This document shows, in pieces, positions 49,501-62,510 of a stretch of 64,000 nucleotides of DNA. The position numbers and the translations under genes are program-made. The stretch covers positions 8,370,001 to 8,434,000 of the forward strand of contig NC_135144.1 of assembly GCF_051014445.1 (NCBI RefSeq), read 5' to 3'. The notes beneath the pieces are model-generated. The model searched no databases. It was not told the DNA's origin and saw nothing but the letters and a program-made list of their open reading frames with translations. Source of the stretch: Colletes latitarsis. Its lineage: Eukaryota > Arthropoda > Insecta > Hymenoptera > Colletidae. Within the stretch, counting starts at the first letter, position 1; every line of letters begins with the position of its first letter.

Positions 49501-49639
49501 AGGTGCGAAGGGTTCTGTACGTTTATTCCTATGGAATATGAAGGGGCCTTATTCAACGAAGAGTCTTGGAACTATTTTTGAGAAGAGTGAAGAGTCACTC
49601 TTGTCTAAGTAATAGTAACATTATTAACAAATAAGCCTC
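46513..49639. other. AT-rich sequence, no gene seen
   Basis: 46600-47000 is slightly GC-raised with two unrecognised minus ORFs (74 and 60 codons). A lone tacagggtgacagtcacgta at 49214 resembles a TA-flanked transposon end, but I found no partner. Confidence 0.45.
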
Positions 49640-52600
49640 CATTGTTTTTAAGTTGAGCTACGATACGAGAATATGTACTTTAATGTCTGAACAATTTTAT
49701 AATCTGTGGAATAAACAAATCTTGAACATTTCTCTCTGTCTCGGTCATTCTCAGTGTTTTCCACTTTTGTCTGCAATGTGGTCAAGCCTAACAGAGATAA
49801 TAATCGACAATCTAATAGTACCACCATCGATAACGTTCATATTGCAAACATTAACGAGGGATCACTGTATTTTTAGTAATATACAACAATGCAAGATGAG
49901 GGCCAGGGATAAATAGAACAGATATGGGAATATCAGGGACCAAAATGGTGGAGAACACTGATTTCGTCCATCACATTAGCTACTAAGGAACTATCAGGGA
50001 TCAAATATCTGAATACTTCTATGAATATTGTCGAATCTCAGAAAAAAGAACAGTTTTGGAGTAACGTTTAAAACACTCTCACAAATACTCAGTGTTTTCT
50101 ACTTTTGTTTGCAATGTGATCAAGCCTAACAGAGATAACAATCGACAATTTACTTGTATCTTCCCCAATAACGTTTGTGTCGTGAACATTAACGAGGGTT
50201 TACTGTATTTTTACCAATCTCCAACGATGCGAGATGAGGACCAGGAATAAATAAAACAGAAACGGGAGAATTAGGGTCCAAAGTGGTTGAGAAACACTGA
50301 TTTCGTCCATCACATTAGCCAGGCAAAGGAATATTAGCGTACTTCAGGAGAAAGAGCAATTTCAGTGTAACATTTAAGATACTGTCACAAATACTAATAG
50401 TTTCCACTTTTGTTTCCAATGTGATCAAGTCTAACAGAAGTAACGATCGACAATTTAATAGCCCTGTATTTCTTCCAACGTGTAACAATCACAAGATGGA
50501 GACTAGGGATAAATGAAACAGAAATGGGAATATTAGGGACCAAAATGGTGGAGAGACACTGATTTCGTGCATCACATTAACTAGGCAAAGCAATATTATT
50601 GAAATTCAGGAAAACGAGCAATGTAACACCAATTTACGATCGCAATTAAAATTTACAATTTTAATACATTTAATACCAAAACAGAGAGGGTTCTATCAGG
50701 GATCAAAATGGTTCCTGAATAGTTCTATGAATATTATCGAACTTCAGGAAAAAGTGTAGTTTTGGAGTAACGTTTAAAACACTGTCACAAATACTCAGTG
50801 TTTTCCACTTTCGTCTGCAATGTGATCAAGCCTAACAGAAGTAACAATCGACAATTTAATTGTATCTCCTTCAATAACGTTTGTGTCGTGAACATTAACG
50901 AGGAACCACCGTATTTTTATCAATGTACAACAGTCGCAACACAGGAACCAGGAATAAATAAAACAGTTAATATCAGAGACCAAAATGGTTGACGAACACT
51001 GATTTCGTGCATCACATTAGCTACTAAGGAACTATCAGGGATCAAAATGGTTCCTGAATAGTTCGGTGAATATTATCGAACTTCAGGAAAAAGAGCAATT
51101 TCTAAGTAACATTTAAAACACTTTCACAAACACTCAGTGTTTTCCACTTTTGTCTGCAATGTGATCAAGCCTAACAGAAGTAACAATCGACAATTTAATT
51201 GTATCTCCTTCAATAACGTTTGTGTCGTGAACATTAACGAGGAACCACCGTATTTTTATCAATGTACAACAGTCGCAACACAGGGACCAGGAATAAATAA
51301 AACAGTTAATATCAGGGACCAAAATGGTTGACAAACACTGATTTCGTCCATCACATTAGCTACTAAGGAACTAACAGGGATCAAAATGGTTCCTGAATAG
51401 TTCTGAGAATATTATCGAACTTCAGGAAAAAGAGCAATTTCTAAGTAACATGTAAAACACTTTCACAAACACTCAGTGTTTTCCACTCTTGTCTGCAATG
51501 TGATCAAGCCTAACAGAAGTAACAATCGACAATTTAATTGTATCTCCTTCAATAACGTTTGTGTCGTGAACATTAACGAGGAACCACCGTATTTTTATCA
51601 ATGTACAACAGTCGCAACACAGGGACCAGGAATAAATAAAACAGTTAATATCAGGGACCAAAATGGTTGACAAACACTGATTTCGTCCATCACATTAGCT
51701 ACTAAGGAACTAACAGGGATCAAAATGGTTCCTGAATAGTTCTGAGAATATTATCGAACTTCAGGAAAAAGAGCAATTTCTAAGTAACATGTAAAACACT
51801 TTCACAAACACTCAGTGTTTTCCACTCTTGTCTGCAATGTGATCAAGCCTAACAGAAGTAACAATCGACAATTTAATTGTATCTCCTTCAATAACGTTTG
51901 TGTCGTGAACATTAACGAGGAACCACCGTATTTTTATCAATGTACAACAGTCACAACACAGGGACCAGGAATAAATAAAACAGTTAATATCAGGGACCAA
52001 AATGGTTGACAAACACTGATTTCGTCCATCACATTAGCTACTAAGGAACTAACAGGGATCAAAATGGTTCCTGAATAGTTCTGAGAATATTATCGAACTT
52101 CAGGAAAAAGAGCAATTTCTAAGTAACATTTAAAACACTTTCACAAACACTCAGTGTTTTCCACTCTTGTCTGCAATGTGATCAAGCCTAACAGAAGTAA
52201 CAATCGACAATTTAATTGTATCTCCTTCAATAACGTTTGTGTCGTGAATATTAACGAGAGACCACTGTATTTTTATCAATGTACAACAGTCACAACACAG
52301 GGACCAGGAATAAATAAAACAGTTAATATCAGAGACCAAAATGGTTGACAAACACTGATTTCGTCCATCACATTAGCTACTAAGGAACTATCAGGGATCA
52401 AAATGGTTCCTGAATAGTTCTGTGAATATTATCGAACTTCAGGAAAAAGAGCAATTTCTAAGTAACATTTAAAACACTTTCACAAACACTCAGTCTTTTC
52501 CACTTTTGTCTGCAATGTGATCAAGCCTAACAGAAGTAACAATCGACAATTTAATTGTATCTCTTTCAATAACGTTTGTGTCGTGAATATTAACGAGGGA

Positions 52601-52812
52601 CCACTGTATTTTTATCAATGTACAACAGTCACAACACAGGGACCAGGAATAAATAAAACAGTTAATATCAGGGACCAAAATGGTTGATAAACACTGATTT
52701 CGTTCATCACATTAGCTACTAAGGAACTATCAGGGATCAAAATGGTTCCTGAATAGTTCTATGAATATTATCGAACTTCAGTAAAAAGAGCAATTTCTAA
52801 GTAACGTTTAAG
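49640..52812. repeat. Satellite-like tandem array, 339 bp unit, about 9 copies
   Basis: The marker cagtgttttccac lies near 49752, 50090, (50397), 50796, 51135, 51474, 51813, 52152 and 52491. The last six starts are exactly 339 bp apart. The 50.8-52.8 kb units are nearly identical; the 49.6-50.7 kb units are diverged and irregular. Because 339 is divisible by 3, identical 62-66 codon ORFs recur on both strands, but each is closed by stops in every unit. No protein motif, so satellite rather than gene. Confidence 0.93.
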
Positions 52813-53300
52813 ACACTGTCATAAACAGCGATCTGAACGCTCGTAATTCCCGCGAATCTTGCGGTCGGTATGCGTGACTGTCTCGCATCATGCAATGTCT
52901 CATTTACTAGGCAAGTTGTGCCACACGAGGTCATTACACGAATCGATGATTCGGCCAACTCGAGACCATAAATTCTGTCGGGCAATATCGATTCCTATTG
53001 CGTGATATGGTGGTCGCTATAGTTGGCTCGCGTACGTATACGTCCTGCGCAATTTATACGTGTGTGTTTGAATGAACGCAGACGCATGTGCGCGTTACCG
53101 TACGCACAGAAATGTCTCCGAAGTGTAATATATGTGGTTGTTACGCGTAACGCGCGGGAAATCAATTTTTGATTACGACACGTGTTTGCGTGCATGCTGC
53201 GGATGACAGGTCGGACGTTTAACATCGAAATGTACAGTAAACCGTTGGTAAACAGAAATTTTGGAAGGCCTACATGATGCTCGCGTTGGTGAACTCTTTG
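52813..53300. other. CpG-rich segment bordering the 339 bp array
   Basis: GC and CpG content is clearly raised (cccgcgaatcttgcggtcgg, gctcgcgtacgtatacgtcc, gttacgcgtaacgcgcggg). Unrecognised minus ORFs of 62 and 76 codons. Possible regulatory island or untranslated exon, but no TATA or donor that I trust. Confidence 0.35.
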
Positions 53301-55229
53301 GAGGCAATCTGTTCGTTCTAAACGTTATCGATCAAATTTAGAGATCTTTGCGATTTCCTTTACAACGTGCACACTGCTTTCCAAATAGTTTGTAATATAT
53401 ATTGGCTTGCAACTAGCTTCGTACCTGTAATTTTCGTTTATATTTTATCTTCGTATCACCGTGTGATGTTTTAACATTTAATTCAATTTAAACGAGAGAG
53501 GAACATTTAATTATATTAGAATTTCTTAGAATTTTAAGAGCGTTTATAGATAAACACATTTTAAAAATGAAGCTTAGAGTAGATATTAGATTTGTAACAG
53601 AAACTATAATGCTAAAGAAAAGGTAAAAAATAATGACACTTCTGTTAATTTGAAACGTCCTAAAGTATTTTAGTATTTGACATTTTTGAAAGAAACTAAA
53701 TTTTTTCAAAAACTGTAATTTGCAATCAATTGTTCCTACTGAGTTCAGTACATATTTAAGTATTAAGGCTAAATTTATAAAAACAAGCGATGACTATTAA
53801 TATAGTTATATATGTATGTGCTTATCGTAGAGCAAGGCTGGGATAAAAAACTTTTGTTTGAAATTGGTGTTGTAAATTACAATTTCCACCTATACTATTC
53901 TCCCTCCATTTTTTTCACATTTTCTTCTTCTATTTCTCTTGTAACCGATTTTCCTTTTCATGGTAGGGAAAATGGTTGCATGGCTGGGGGAAATTACGTA
54001 CAACTTATGGCAACCTGTAAGGACGTTGTATATACTTAGCTGTGCACGTTCGATATTACGGCGGTTGTGGAAATATTACAAGTTATGCACTATTTTCTAC
54101 TATTTTCTGACCGTTATTCCAACCGCAGGCCATTTTCTCCAGTTATGCTTTCCTCTTCTTTGTACGTTGTTCCGCTTATTTGTGTTATCACTGCCGATCT
54201 ACGTGTATTTTACATCATTCTTGACTTTTTTTTACTTTCTGTCGTTTTTAGATTTCAATTGAAGGGGTAAAACTTTTCTGCGATTCGAGATAGTCTGTTT
54301 CGAAAATTGAAATTCCCTGTCATGTTAGAATGTGAGATATAAATTTCTTAATGTTCGTTATTGGTTTAATCTTTAATGTTATTTTCAAATTCTGTGAAAA
54401 TAGATCCTTTTAAATTAAATTTTGATATCATAAAAGTTTCGTTTCCGTAAAGAGTTCGATAGTTTAGGTAGTAAAACCGCAGAATAGTTAAAGTCACTTA
54501 ATAGTAATGTGATAAAAAATATTATTGACTGAAAATAAATATGAAATAGTATGTTAGAAACTGCAATATGTAATGTTGAAAAACTTATTTAAAATATACT
54601 TACATATGATTAGATTTCATATAATTATCAAGATTTTAATATTTCTATAGAATTGGAATGCTACATGTATAAGATAGAACTGAAAAAGATTCAAGATTTC
54701 TAGTAATATTATATATTCCTGTATGATGGGATCATAAAATATAGTTTTCGAAGAAGGGCAATAGAAAAGTGAAAAATTTAATATCAAACGTTCCATTTCT
54801 ACAGGAGTTGAAATTGTTGAATTATATATGAAATTATCTTGATGCAAAAATCGTACGTCGACGTATATATTTTTACTTCTCCAAGTATTTATTAGGTATT
54901 TAATAGATTAATTATTTAATTATAGTAGAATCATTCTCCTGTAAGCTTATAATTCCAATAGGTTCCATTTTAAAACTAAAATTTTGAAAAATCTAATAGA
55001 ATATACATAAAGTTATTTAGTAATTTTATAATTGAACGTCAAATGTTGAAGCTTGGTAGGGGACTGAAAAATTTGTCTGATTTTATATTCAATTTATACT
55101 TATTTTTTTTATAGAACATGTTGTTAAATAGTTTTCTTTGATAGCGTCTAGTTCACAGAAGCCTAAAAACAATTGTCTATCAGTTAATGATTGCATAATA
55201 TGGTTTAAAGAGAATATAGTGATGAATAT
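53301..55229. other. AT-rich sequence, no gene seen
   Basis: Overlapping ORFs at 53812-54270 (67-100 codons) are hydrophobic by T-richness, lie in different frames and show no family motif. Nothing supportable. Confidence 0.45.
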
Positions 55230-55280
55230 AGCACGCATTTAAAATTTTTATAGAATTTATCTAAGTCACTTTCAAGTTTT
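55230..55280. repeat. Flank duplicated at 57036-57093
   Basis: tttaaaatttttatagaatt, tatc.aagt and tttcaa.tttttta recur with small changes on the far side of the TTAA element. Confidence 0.55.
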
Positions 55281-57017
55281 TTAAGCATGACTGGTCAAAT
55301 TACCAGTCTTTCTTTTTCTCGTTTACGAGGCAACATACTTCTAATTTCTGCAATATATGTATAAAAAGTTGTGTTTTGATGTTTATTCTTAAGATATCCT
55401 TTTTTTTATGTTAAAAGGTTTTTTAATTTTCATCGGATAGAAGATAAAACCCTCTTGCAAACGAAATTTGTTCCAAGTCGATACCGTAGTTAGTTCTAGA
55501 GAGAATAACTATTTAAGAAAATGTGCTGGCTAATAATTACGCAGACAACCTGTATTTAAATTCATTTTCAATTAAATAAACAATTTATGGTCTAGTTTTA
55601 TCGTACAATAGTCGTACCATCAATAGAAATTACTGAAACTTCTTTAGGTATGTAGAGTCAAAGTAAATGTTAAAATAAACATAGAAGACAACATATATAA
55701 TAATAGCTGATATGGTCATCGGATAGGGGATGAAATTCCCTTTAAAATGAGCGTTTGTACGAGTCGATAGCTTTATTAGTTCCGGAGATATAGCGATTTT
55801 AGTTTCAAGTCGATGCGGTGGCTAGTTCTGGAGATAGGGTTTGTTTACGTTTCGTAGTTGCGCTCGCGAGTTCATTCATCTCGCGCGCGAGTCAAAAGTA
55901 AACAGTGCGTAGTAAATTCTTGGAAATACTACGCCGTAACTGGGTCACGAGAGTCACGTACGCGGGCTAGGTCAGCACCACGCACGTAAGACAAAGAGAT
56001 CCGACTCCGCTAGACGAAGATAGAGATAGTCGAATTAGAAAAATTACCATTTACATAAATTACGATATCTCCGAAACGGAAAGTCGGATCGTCAAAAACC
56101 AAAAACCATTTTAAAGAGGAGGCTTTGCTGCTCCTAACAATGCCTCAATAATTAATAAAACACTAATAATTTCGGAACTGTACGTGTCTAAACTTTTACT
56201 ATTTTTAATACGCGTTAATACCCGTTTCTGAGACGGGAAGCGCGAGACAGCGGAATTTTTAAAATTACCTTTCACATAAATTACGATATCTCCGAAACGG
56301 AAAGTCGGATCGTCAGAAACCAAAAACCATTTTAAAGAGGAGGCTTTGCCGCTCCTAACAATGCCTCAATAATTAATAAAACACTAATAATTTTGGAACT
56401 GCACGTGTCTAAACTTTTACTATTTTTAATACGCGTAATAGCCTTTTCTGAGACGGGAAGCGCGAGACAGCGGAATTTAAAAAATTACCTTTTACATAAA
56501 TTACGATATCTCCGAAACGGAAAGTCGAATCGACAGAAACCAAAAGCCATTTTAAAGGGAAAGCTTTACCGCTTCTAACAATAGCACAGTTATTGATAAA
56601 ACACTAGTAGCTTCGGAACTGCACGCGTCTAAAGTTTAACTATTTTTAATACGCGTTGTTAGACTGTTCTAAGACAGTGAAAACTGTAGATTCTTTCTTT
56701 TCGTCTTTGCTACACATATATTTCCTATTTACATCGGAAGCTAACCAGAATTTGATACCAAATTTTGTCCAGTTTCTTGCAAAAAAATATAAATCGTTCA
56801 ACCGGCCAGATGACCAGTCGTGGTAAGCAAGACAGACTACATATTTTTCTCAGAAAATAAACAATAAGAATAGAAGTGAATATTGTAAAATTCATTGTAC
56901 GTATACTATAAGAAAAGTCCTGTAGTTAAATGGCGCTAAAATAATATTGTGTGTCAGAAATTCTAAAGGAAATTCTAAAAACAGTGATTTGACCAGTCGC
57001 GGTAGGTTTAGTGTTAA
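55281..57017. mobile_element. Compound TTAA-bounded element containing a 221 bp array
   Basis: The left border TTAA at 55281 is followed by GACTGGTCAAATTACC. The right border, read in reverse from TTAA at 57014, is CACTAAACCTACCGCGACTG then GTCAAATCAC. So TIRs share GACTGGTCAAAT.AC, and the right tip matches the CACTAGAACTACC end of the TTAA MITEs at 9337 and 42152. The left tip has lost about 10 bp. The interior holds a CpG-rich stretch (55840-56040), the tandem array, and another copy of the end motif (gatgaccagtcgtggtaag near 56810). No transposase seen. Confidence 0.55.
56040..56700. repeat. Tandem array, ~221 bp unit, 3 copies
   Basis: The marker ttacgatatctccgaaacgg occurs near 56060, 56281 and 56501. 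Units share gaaagtcggatcgtc, ggctttgc.gctcctaacaa, ctatttttaatacgcgt and agacgggaagcgcgagacag. The third unit is more diverged and fades by 56700. Confidence 0.88.
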
Positions 57018-57426
57018 AGAGGCTCTTCAGATGAATATACGTTTTTAAAATTCTTTTAGAATTTATCCAAGTAATTTTCAATTTTTTATGAATAAACTAG
57101 AATTTTTTCTATATTAATTCTACGTTTGAATCGAAGAAATAGTACAGGAAGTATTCTTCAACTTTCTTGAAACGACGTTATAAATAGTGTTTGACAGCTG
57201 CAATATACAGCAGTAAAGAACTCTAGGAATTACATTGAAACTACAGTTATGCGTTTAGGATAGCGAATCGTAAATTCACCAGAAGCTCTACAGTTCATCG
57301 TGCGATGACACGACTGCGCTATCTCTACGATAAATTAATGTGACAGAGCCTTATCGAGGTATGAATTACACTCACAAGAATGGTTTATATTGGAAGTAGT
57401 GGCTTATCGAGAATCGTGGCGATCTA
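57018..57426. other. AT-rich sequence, no gene seen
   Basis: It begins with the duplicated flank (57036-57093). Otherwise nothing supportable. Confidence 0.5.
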
Positions 57427-58488
57427 CAGGGCGATCGACCACCCCTGGGAAATATTTCATTGGGGGATTCTAGAGGCCAAAATAAGACGAAAATCAAGAA
57501 TGCCAATTTGTTGATGGAGGCTTCGTTAAAAAATTATTAACATTTAAAGTTCCGCCCGTACTGAATTTTTTTTTAGAAAGGAAGTAGGATTTCGGGGGAA
57601 TGTCTATTCACCAAAAATGATTGTAATTGACCCTCGCAACCGAAAATAATTTTTTTAGAACGATTTGAAATTTTTTTTTTCGCCAATACATTTCGACACC
57701 TACCCCCCGTCGATTTTTTCTTTAAATTAGTTTTTTATTTTTCATAAATTTGTTTGACGCCCTACAGAAAAGTTGTTTAATACTTTTTTGTAGGTACCCA
57801 TGAGCTCTACTTCAAAAAAAAGTTTCATTGAAATATATTCACTATTGTAGAAGTTATGGCTATTTGAAAATTGGACCATATTTATGGGGTTTTTCTCATT
57901 TTGTGGTGTCAAGGATCAACTTTTCGAATATTTTTGCGAGTTGTACATATTCTCCACCAAAATACGCGTAGTTTGTTTTTTTAAACATTAAAATCGTCCA
58001 ATCCAATTTCAGAAGTTATGACGTTTTAAAGATTCGCATGAAAATTCGGGCAGATATTTCTGGCAAGAAATTAGATTTTCGGTAAAGAATTTTTTTCTCG
58101 AAAGTGCGTAGGATTTCGGGGGTAGGTCTAATGACCAAAAATGATTGTAATTAGCCCCAAAACCTAGAAATAATTTTTTTAGAACAATTTGAAATTTTTT
58201 AATTTTCAGGGTAATAGATATTTATGGTCAGACATTATATTTTCAGTAATGAATTTTTTTCTCAAAAATGCGTAGAATTTCGGGGGTATGTCTATTGACC
58301 AAAAATTATTGTAATTGACCTTCGCAACCGAAAATAATTTTTCCAGATCGATTTGAAGTTTTTGAATTTAATTGTTAATAACTTTTTAACGAAGCTTCCA
58401 TCAACCCATTGGTATTCTTGATTTTCATCTTATTTTGGTCTCTAGAATCTCCCATTAAAATTTTTCCCAGAGTTGGCCAAACACCCTG
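57427..58488 (-). mobile_element. CAGGGTGTTCGG-family element, copy 8 (both ends)
   Basis: The plus-strand left end CAGGGCGATCGACCACCCCT is at 57427 and the right end GGCCAAACACCCTG at 58488, both with TA borders. The internal unit is inverted relative to copies 3-7. One full unit plus partial blocks. TIRs of about 110 bp are well preserved, including tagaggccaaaataagacga and its partner near 58430. Confidence 0.88.
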
Positions 58489-60659
58489 TATAATACAAAA
58501 AAGTAAAGAAATGTAAGTGGCGAAACGTTACTTTTGCGAAGACTATAGCAGAACTATAGGAACTCTAAGCGTAACTTTCATTATTTCCTATATCTCCACT
58601 AACAAGAAATCAGTGTAAAGTTTCCAATTCGATCACTTACTACTGTGCTCGAAATCAGGTATTTTAGTGGAGCTAAAATACGTTGTAGATCAAGTAAGAT
58701 TATAGTAGGGAATTGGAGGTTCAAGTCACAATTTCGATGGTTTCAAATTTCTTTAAAAAATATTGGACACCAAAGTTTGCAATTTTTACCTATTGCAACG
58801 AAACGAGCTATGCAAATGAATTTTTATCTTCGAAACAATCAACCATATTAAATGAGAAGTGTTTTTCAGAATACATTTCTGAATACATTTTTCTCTGAAC
58901 CTAGCAGATGTTTTTGCAACGTCAAAATTATATATTTTACGGCGAGTAACAATTATTCAAAGCATCATGGTGTACTGGAAGCTACCAAACCGTCACAAAT
59001 GGTGCAATTAAACATTGTATGAACCTTCGTTAATCATTAGAAATTTCCCCAATTTCAACCAGATGTATCGAAATCGTCACTTTCATTTCCAAGAATTTGA
59101 CCATCCCTTTCTAGCACTTCTTCTCTCTTTACTTGTCCTTCAAACCCCTTCAATCGTCCCCAAACCAGTGCATTTTTCGACCAATCACAATTTCAGAACA
59201 TGCAAATACGATTCTTTTTCGAACCTAATATTTTCCAACTCGAATATTTTCATACAGTCACTCGCAGAGAAACATTCAAAATCACACTTACAATTAGTCT
59301 CACATACACAAACAAACACTAGTCAACCAGTCTTTAACAATTATTTAATGACCATGTTTTTATATTGCAAATTTTAAGTCGTACTTTTGTCGTTTAAAAT
59401 ATTATTTCTTGAAGCAGCTTCTATGAAATAAATAATATCTAATGTGGCCACATATGTAACTGGTCCATGTATCCAATTGCCATGATCACGTAGTGCTCTT
59501 ACGTTACATTGTGTCACTGAAATTTCCTAAAAATTGCTAAATCAATTCAGTGCTAATTTTTATTTAGAACAGTTTCTTCTAGATCGTTGTAATAAACACT
59601 TTGTTTAAAGAATACTGATTATTTATTTTGAAAACGAGTTGAATAAGCTAGAATAAGCGCTTATGAAACGTATACAATTTTTAGAATGTTGGAAGTCGTG
59701 TTAAACGACTTATGCGTAATATTCTAATAACAATATAAAGTTAGCAGAAATTTTGACGAATGTTTGGGTTATTTTGAATTTCCACGTTTCAAACTAAACG
59801 ACTATTTTGAAATTAATGTTTTACAATAAATTAAAAAATGCGATGTGTCGTCTCACATCGCGTTTATATTTATTAATTATGTAAGTGCTGGTTCAATCGA
59901 CGATTGGATAAGTGATCGTTTACAAGTGAGACAACTAAAAAATTAGAATGAAGTGTCAAGGTATACTGCCAACGCAGTGATGAATTATTATTGAATGCTG
60001 ACAACAGACGAGCAGAGAAGAAGGTATAAGAAAATTGAAAATGACCCGGAAACTTGAACATTGAATCAGTTTGCTGAAACAATCTAATCAATTTAAACCT
60101 GTTTCTTCGAAAAGAAATACTTCGAATAATAAACTGTCTTGATTTTGCTTGATTTTATGACAAAGTATCGAGAAGATAAGTCAAACTTGATTTAACTTAC
60201 AAATCACAAGCCTACTATAATCATTAAATTCATTTTTACCGAGTAAGACTGAATGAAAAACATTTCCTGTGCTAAATACCAACTTCAGTTTACCTGCCAT
60301 CAAATTGTTAATTTACAAAAGATAAGAAGACGTTACTAAAGAAAATTAGAGAAGATAAATAATCAAAATGAGATGTATCAAGTGATATGTGGACACCATA
60401 CCTAGTCACAGAATGGATTTCCAAAAATTAAAATTAAAAAAAAAATTGTACGAACCGAAATAATAGCGATATCACAAATATTAAAGATTCGAAAAGCCAT
60501 AAGATCGTAGATAATACTATTTTGTTTCATTTGTATTCAACATGCAAATATCGAATAAAAAAATTATTTTTGTTAAACTGTCATGTTCGGTTTTGCTTGG
60601 TGCTATGTAAACAAGATATTTAGGGAAAAATAATTTGTCGAAACTGGCTACTATTTGTG
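58489..60659. other. AT-rich sequence, no gene seen
   Basis: A 120-codon plus ORF (59015-59377) is the longest. It has no recognised domain, signal peptide or splice context and I do not call it. Other ORFs are shorter. Confidence 0.45.
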
Positions 60660-61150
60660 TTCTTGCAATATCTAGGATTTACGCGGGGTATTGCCGTTAT
60701 TCGACTGGCTATCGGCTAATTATGTCAATGACGATTGGCTCTGCTCCGTACTAAATCGCACGTGTTAGGCGGTGGACACTATATGTGTACCTAACGCGAG
60801 CGATACGGCAACGGGCGTCGCCTTGGGTATTGAATTGCTTCACTCTCTGCCGTGCACATTTGTAATTATAGATCTCTCTGGCACGAGAATCGGAGAAACA
60901 GTGGCCGGAACGCGCGATAACGGTGACTGGAACGTCGCTGATATTCTATAAACAAGTTTTTAACGAAACCTGAATTGCTCGCCATGCCTGACAGTTACCG
61001 AACGATACAGCCGCGCGCGTTTCCTTCCCTTCCGTTCTCGTCGAGCATCCTATTCTTCGTCATTTCAACCGATGGTCCCATAAGCGACTCCACAGTTTTG
61101 ATTTATCGAAACGTTACCGCGATCGGCTGAAAAGGCACTACTGGACCAAT
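60660..61150. promoter_or_regulatory. CpG-rich island, candidate regulatory region
   Basis: GC and CpG content is raised over about 490 bp (gcgagcgatacggcaacggg, ggaacgcgcgataacggtg, ccgcgcgcgtttccttccc). No open frame of note and no clear splice signal. The abrupt contrast with its flanks fits a promoter or enhancer island. Confidence 0.35.
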
Positions 61151-61249
61151 TGTAGCATCACGACTGAAAAATTACCTGTGTTCCGATTTATGTATCACGG
61201 CGAAGTGATTGTTTGTCATTTTCTTTGGGAACGGTGCTTAATATAGTCT

Positions 61250-62510
61250 ACTGGAAAATTTGACGTAGAATTTATGATTTTTCTAAATTTGATTTGGCGA
61301 CGAATAAAGATATTGTTTTGCATTTCTTTGAATATTGCTTCCACTTAATATAGATTATGATATTTCTTATTTCTAATGGGACATATAAGTCTGAGAGAGG
61401 CTTAGCTGTCGTTAATAAAAGAAAAAAAAAATTATTTCTAATCATTTAAAAACTTTTGCAATTTAATATTTCTGTTTAAGACAAATTTGTGTTTTATCTA
61501 TATCTATAAAAAAATTTAACGTAGAATTTATTATTTTTCTAAATTTGATTTGGTGATAAAAAAGATATTGTTTTTGCATTTCTTTGAATATTGCTTCTAC
61601 TAAATATACATTATGATATTTCTTATTTCTAATCATTCCAAAACTTACTTTGCAATTTAATACTTCTGTTTGAGACAAATTTGTGCATTTTCTATATCTA
61701 TAGAAAAATTGACTGTAAAATTTGACATAGAATTTATGACTTTTCTAAATTTCATTTGATAATAAAAGAGATATTATTTTGCATTTCTTCGAATATTGCT
61801 TCCACTTAATATTCATTACGAATCTTTTTATTTCTAATCATTTCAAAACTTACTTTGCAATTTATTACTTCAATTTAAGACAAATTTGTGCTTTTTCTAT
61901 ATTCCATAGAAAAATTTGACGTAGAATTTATGGCTTTTCTAAATTTCATTTGATAATAAAAAAGATATTATTTTGCATTTCTTCGAATATTACTTCCACT
62001 TAATATACATTACGATTCATTTTATTTCTAATCATTCTAAAACTTGCTTTGTAGTTTAATACATCTGTTTATGACAGAGTGTTTTTTCTATATTCTTTAG
62101 AAAAATTTAACGTAGAATTTACGATTTTTCTAAATTTGATTTGGTGATAAAAAAGATATTGTTTTGCATTTCTTCGAATATTGCTTCCACTTAATATACA
62201 TTACGATTTTTCTTATTTCTAATCATTCCAAAACTTACTCTGCAATTTAGCACTTCTGTTTGAGGCCATTTTTTTGCATTTTCTATCTCTGTAGAAAAAT
62301 TTAACTGTAAAATTTGTCATAGAATTTATAATTTTTCTAAATTCAATTCGATTATAAAAAAGATATTATTTAGCATTTTTTCGAATATTTCTTTCACTTA
62401 ATATGCATTACGAATCTTTTTATTTCTAATCATTTCAAAACTTACATTGCAATTTAATACCTCCGTTTATGACAAATTTGTGCTTTTTTTATATCCTGTA
62501 GAAAAACAAT
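61250..62510. repeat. Tandem array, ~190-260 bp unit, 6 copies
   Basis: The marker cgtagaattta and variants occurs near 61264, 61520, 61726, 61920, 62110 and 62320. Units share ttttctaaatttgatttg, ttttgcatttctt.gaata, tgcttccacttaatata and tttctaatcatt.caaaac. Moderately diverged. The first spacing is longer owing to an insertion. Confidence 0.88.

Noticed and set aside
50795..52678. Apparent tandem gene family of 62-66 aa proteins on both strands
   Set aside because: These are perfect 339 bp satellite units. Frames exist simultaneously on both strands, have no motif and are kept only because the unit is a multiple of three.
59015..59377. 120-codon plus ORF
   Set aside because: No family motif, no signal or membrane pattern that I trust, and no promoter or splice context. 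Its length is possible by chance in 64 kb scanned in six frames.
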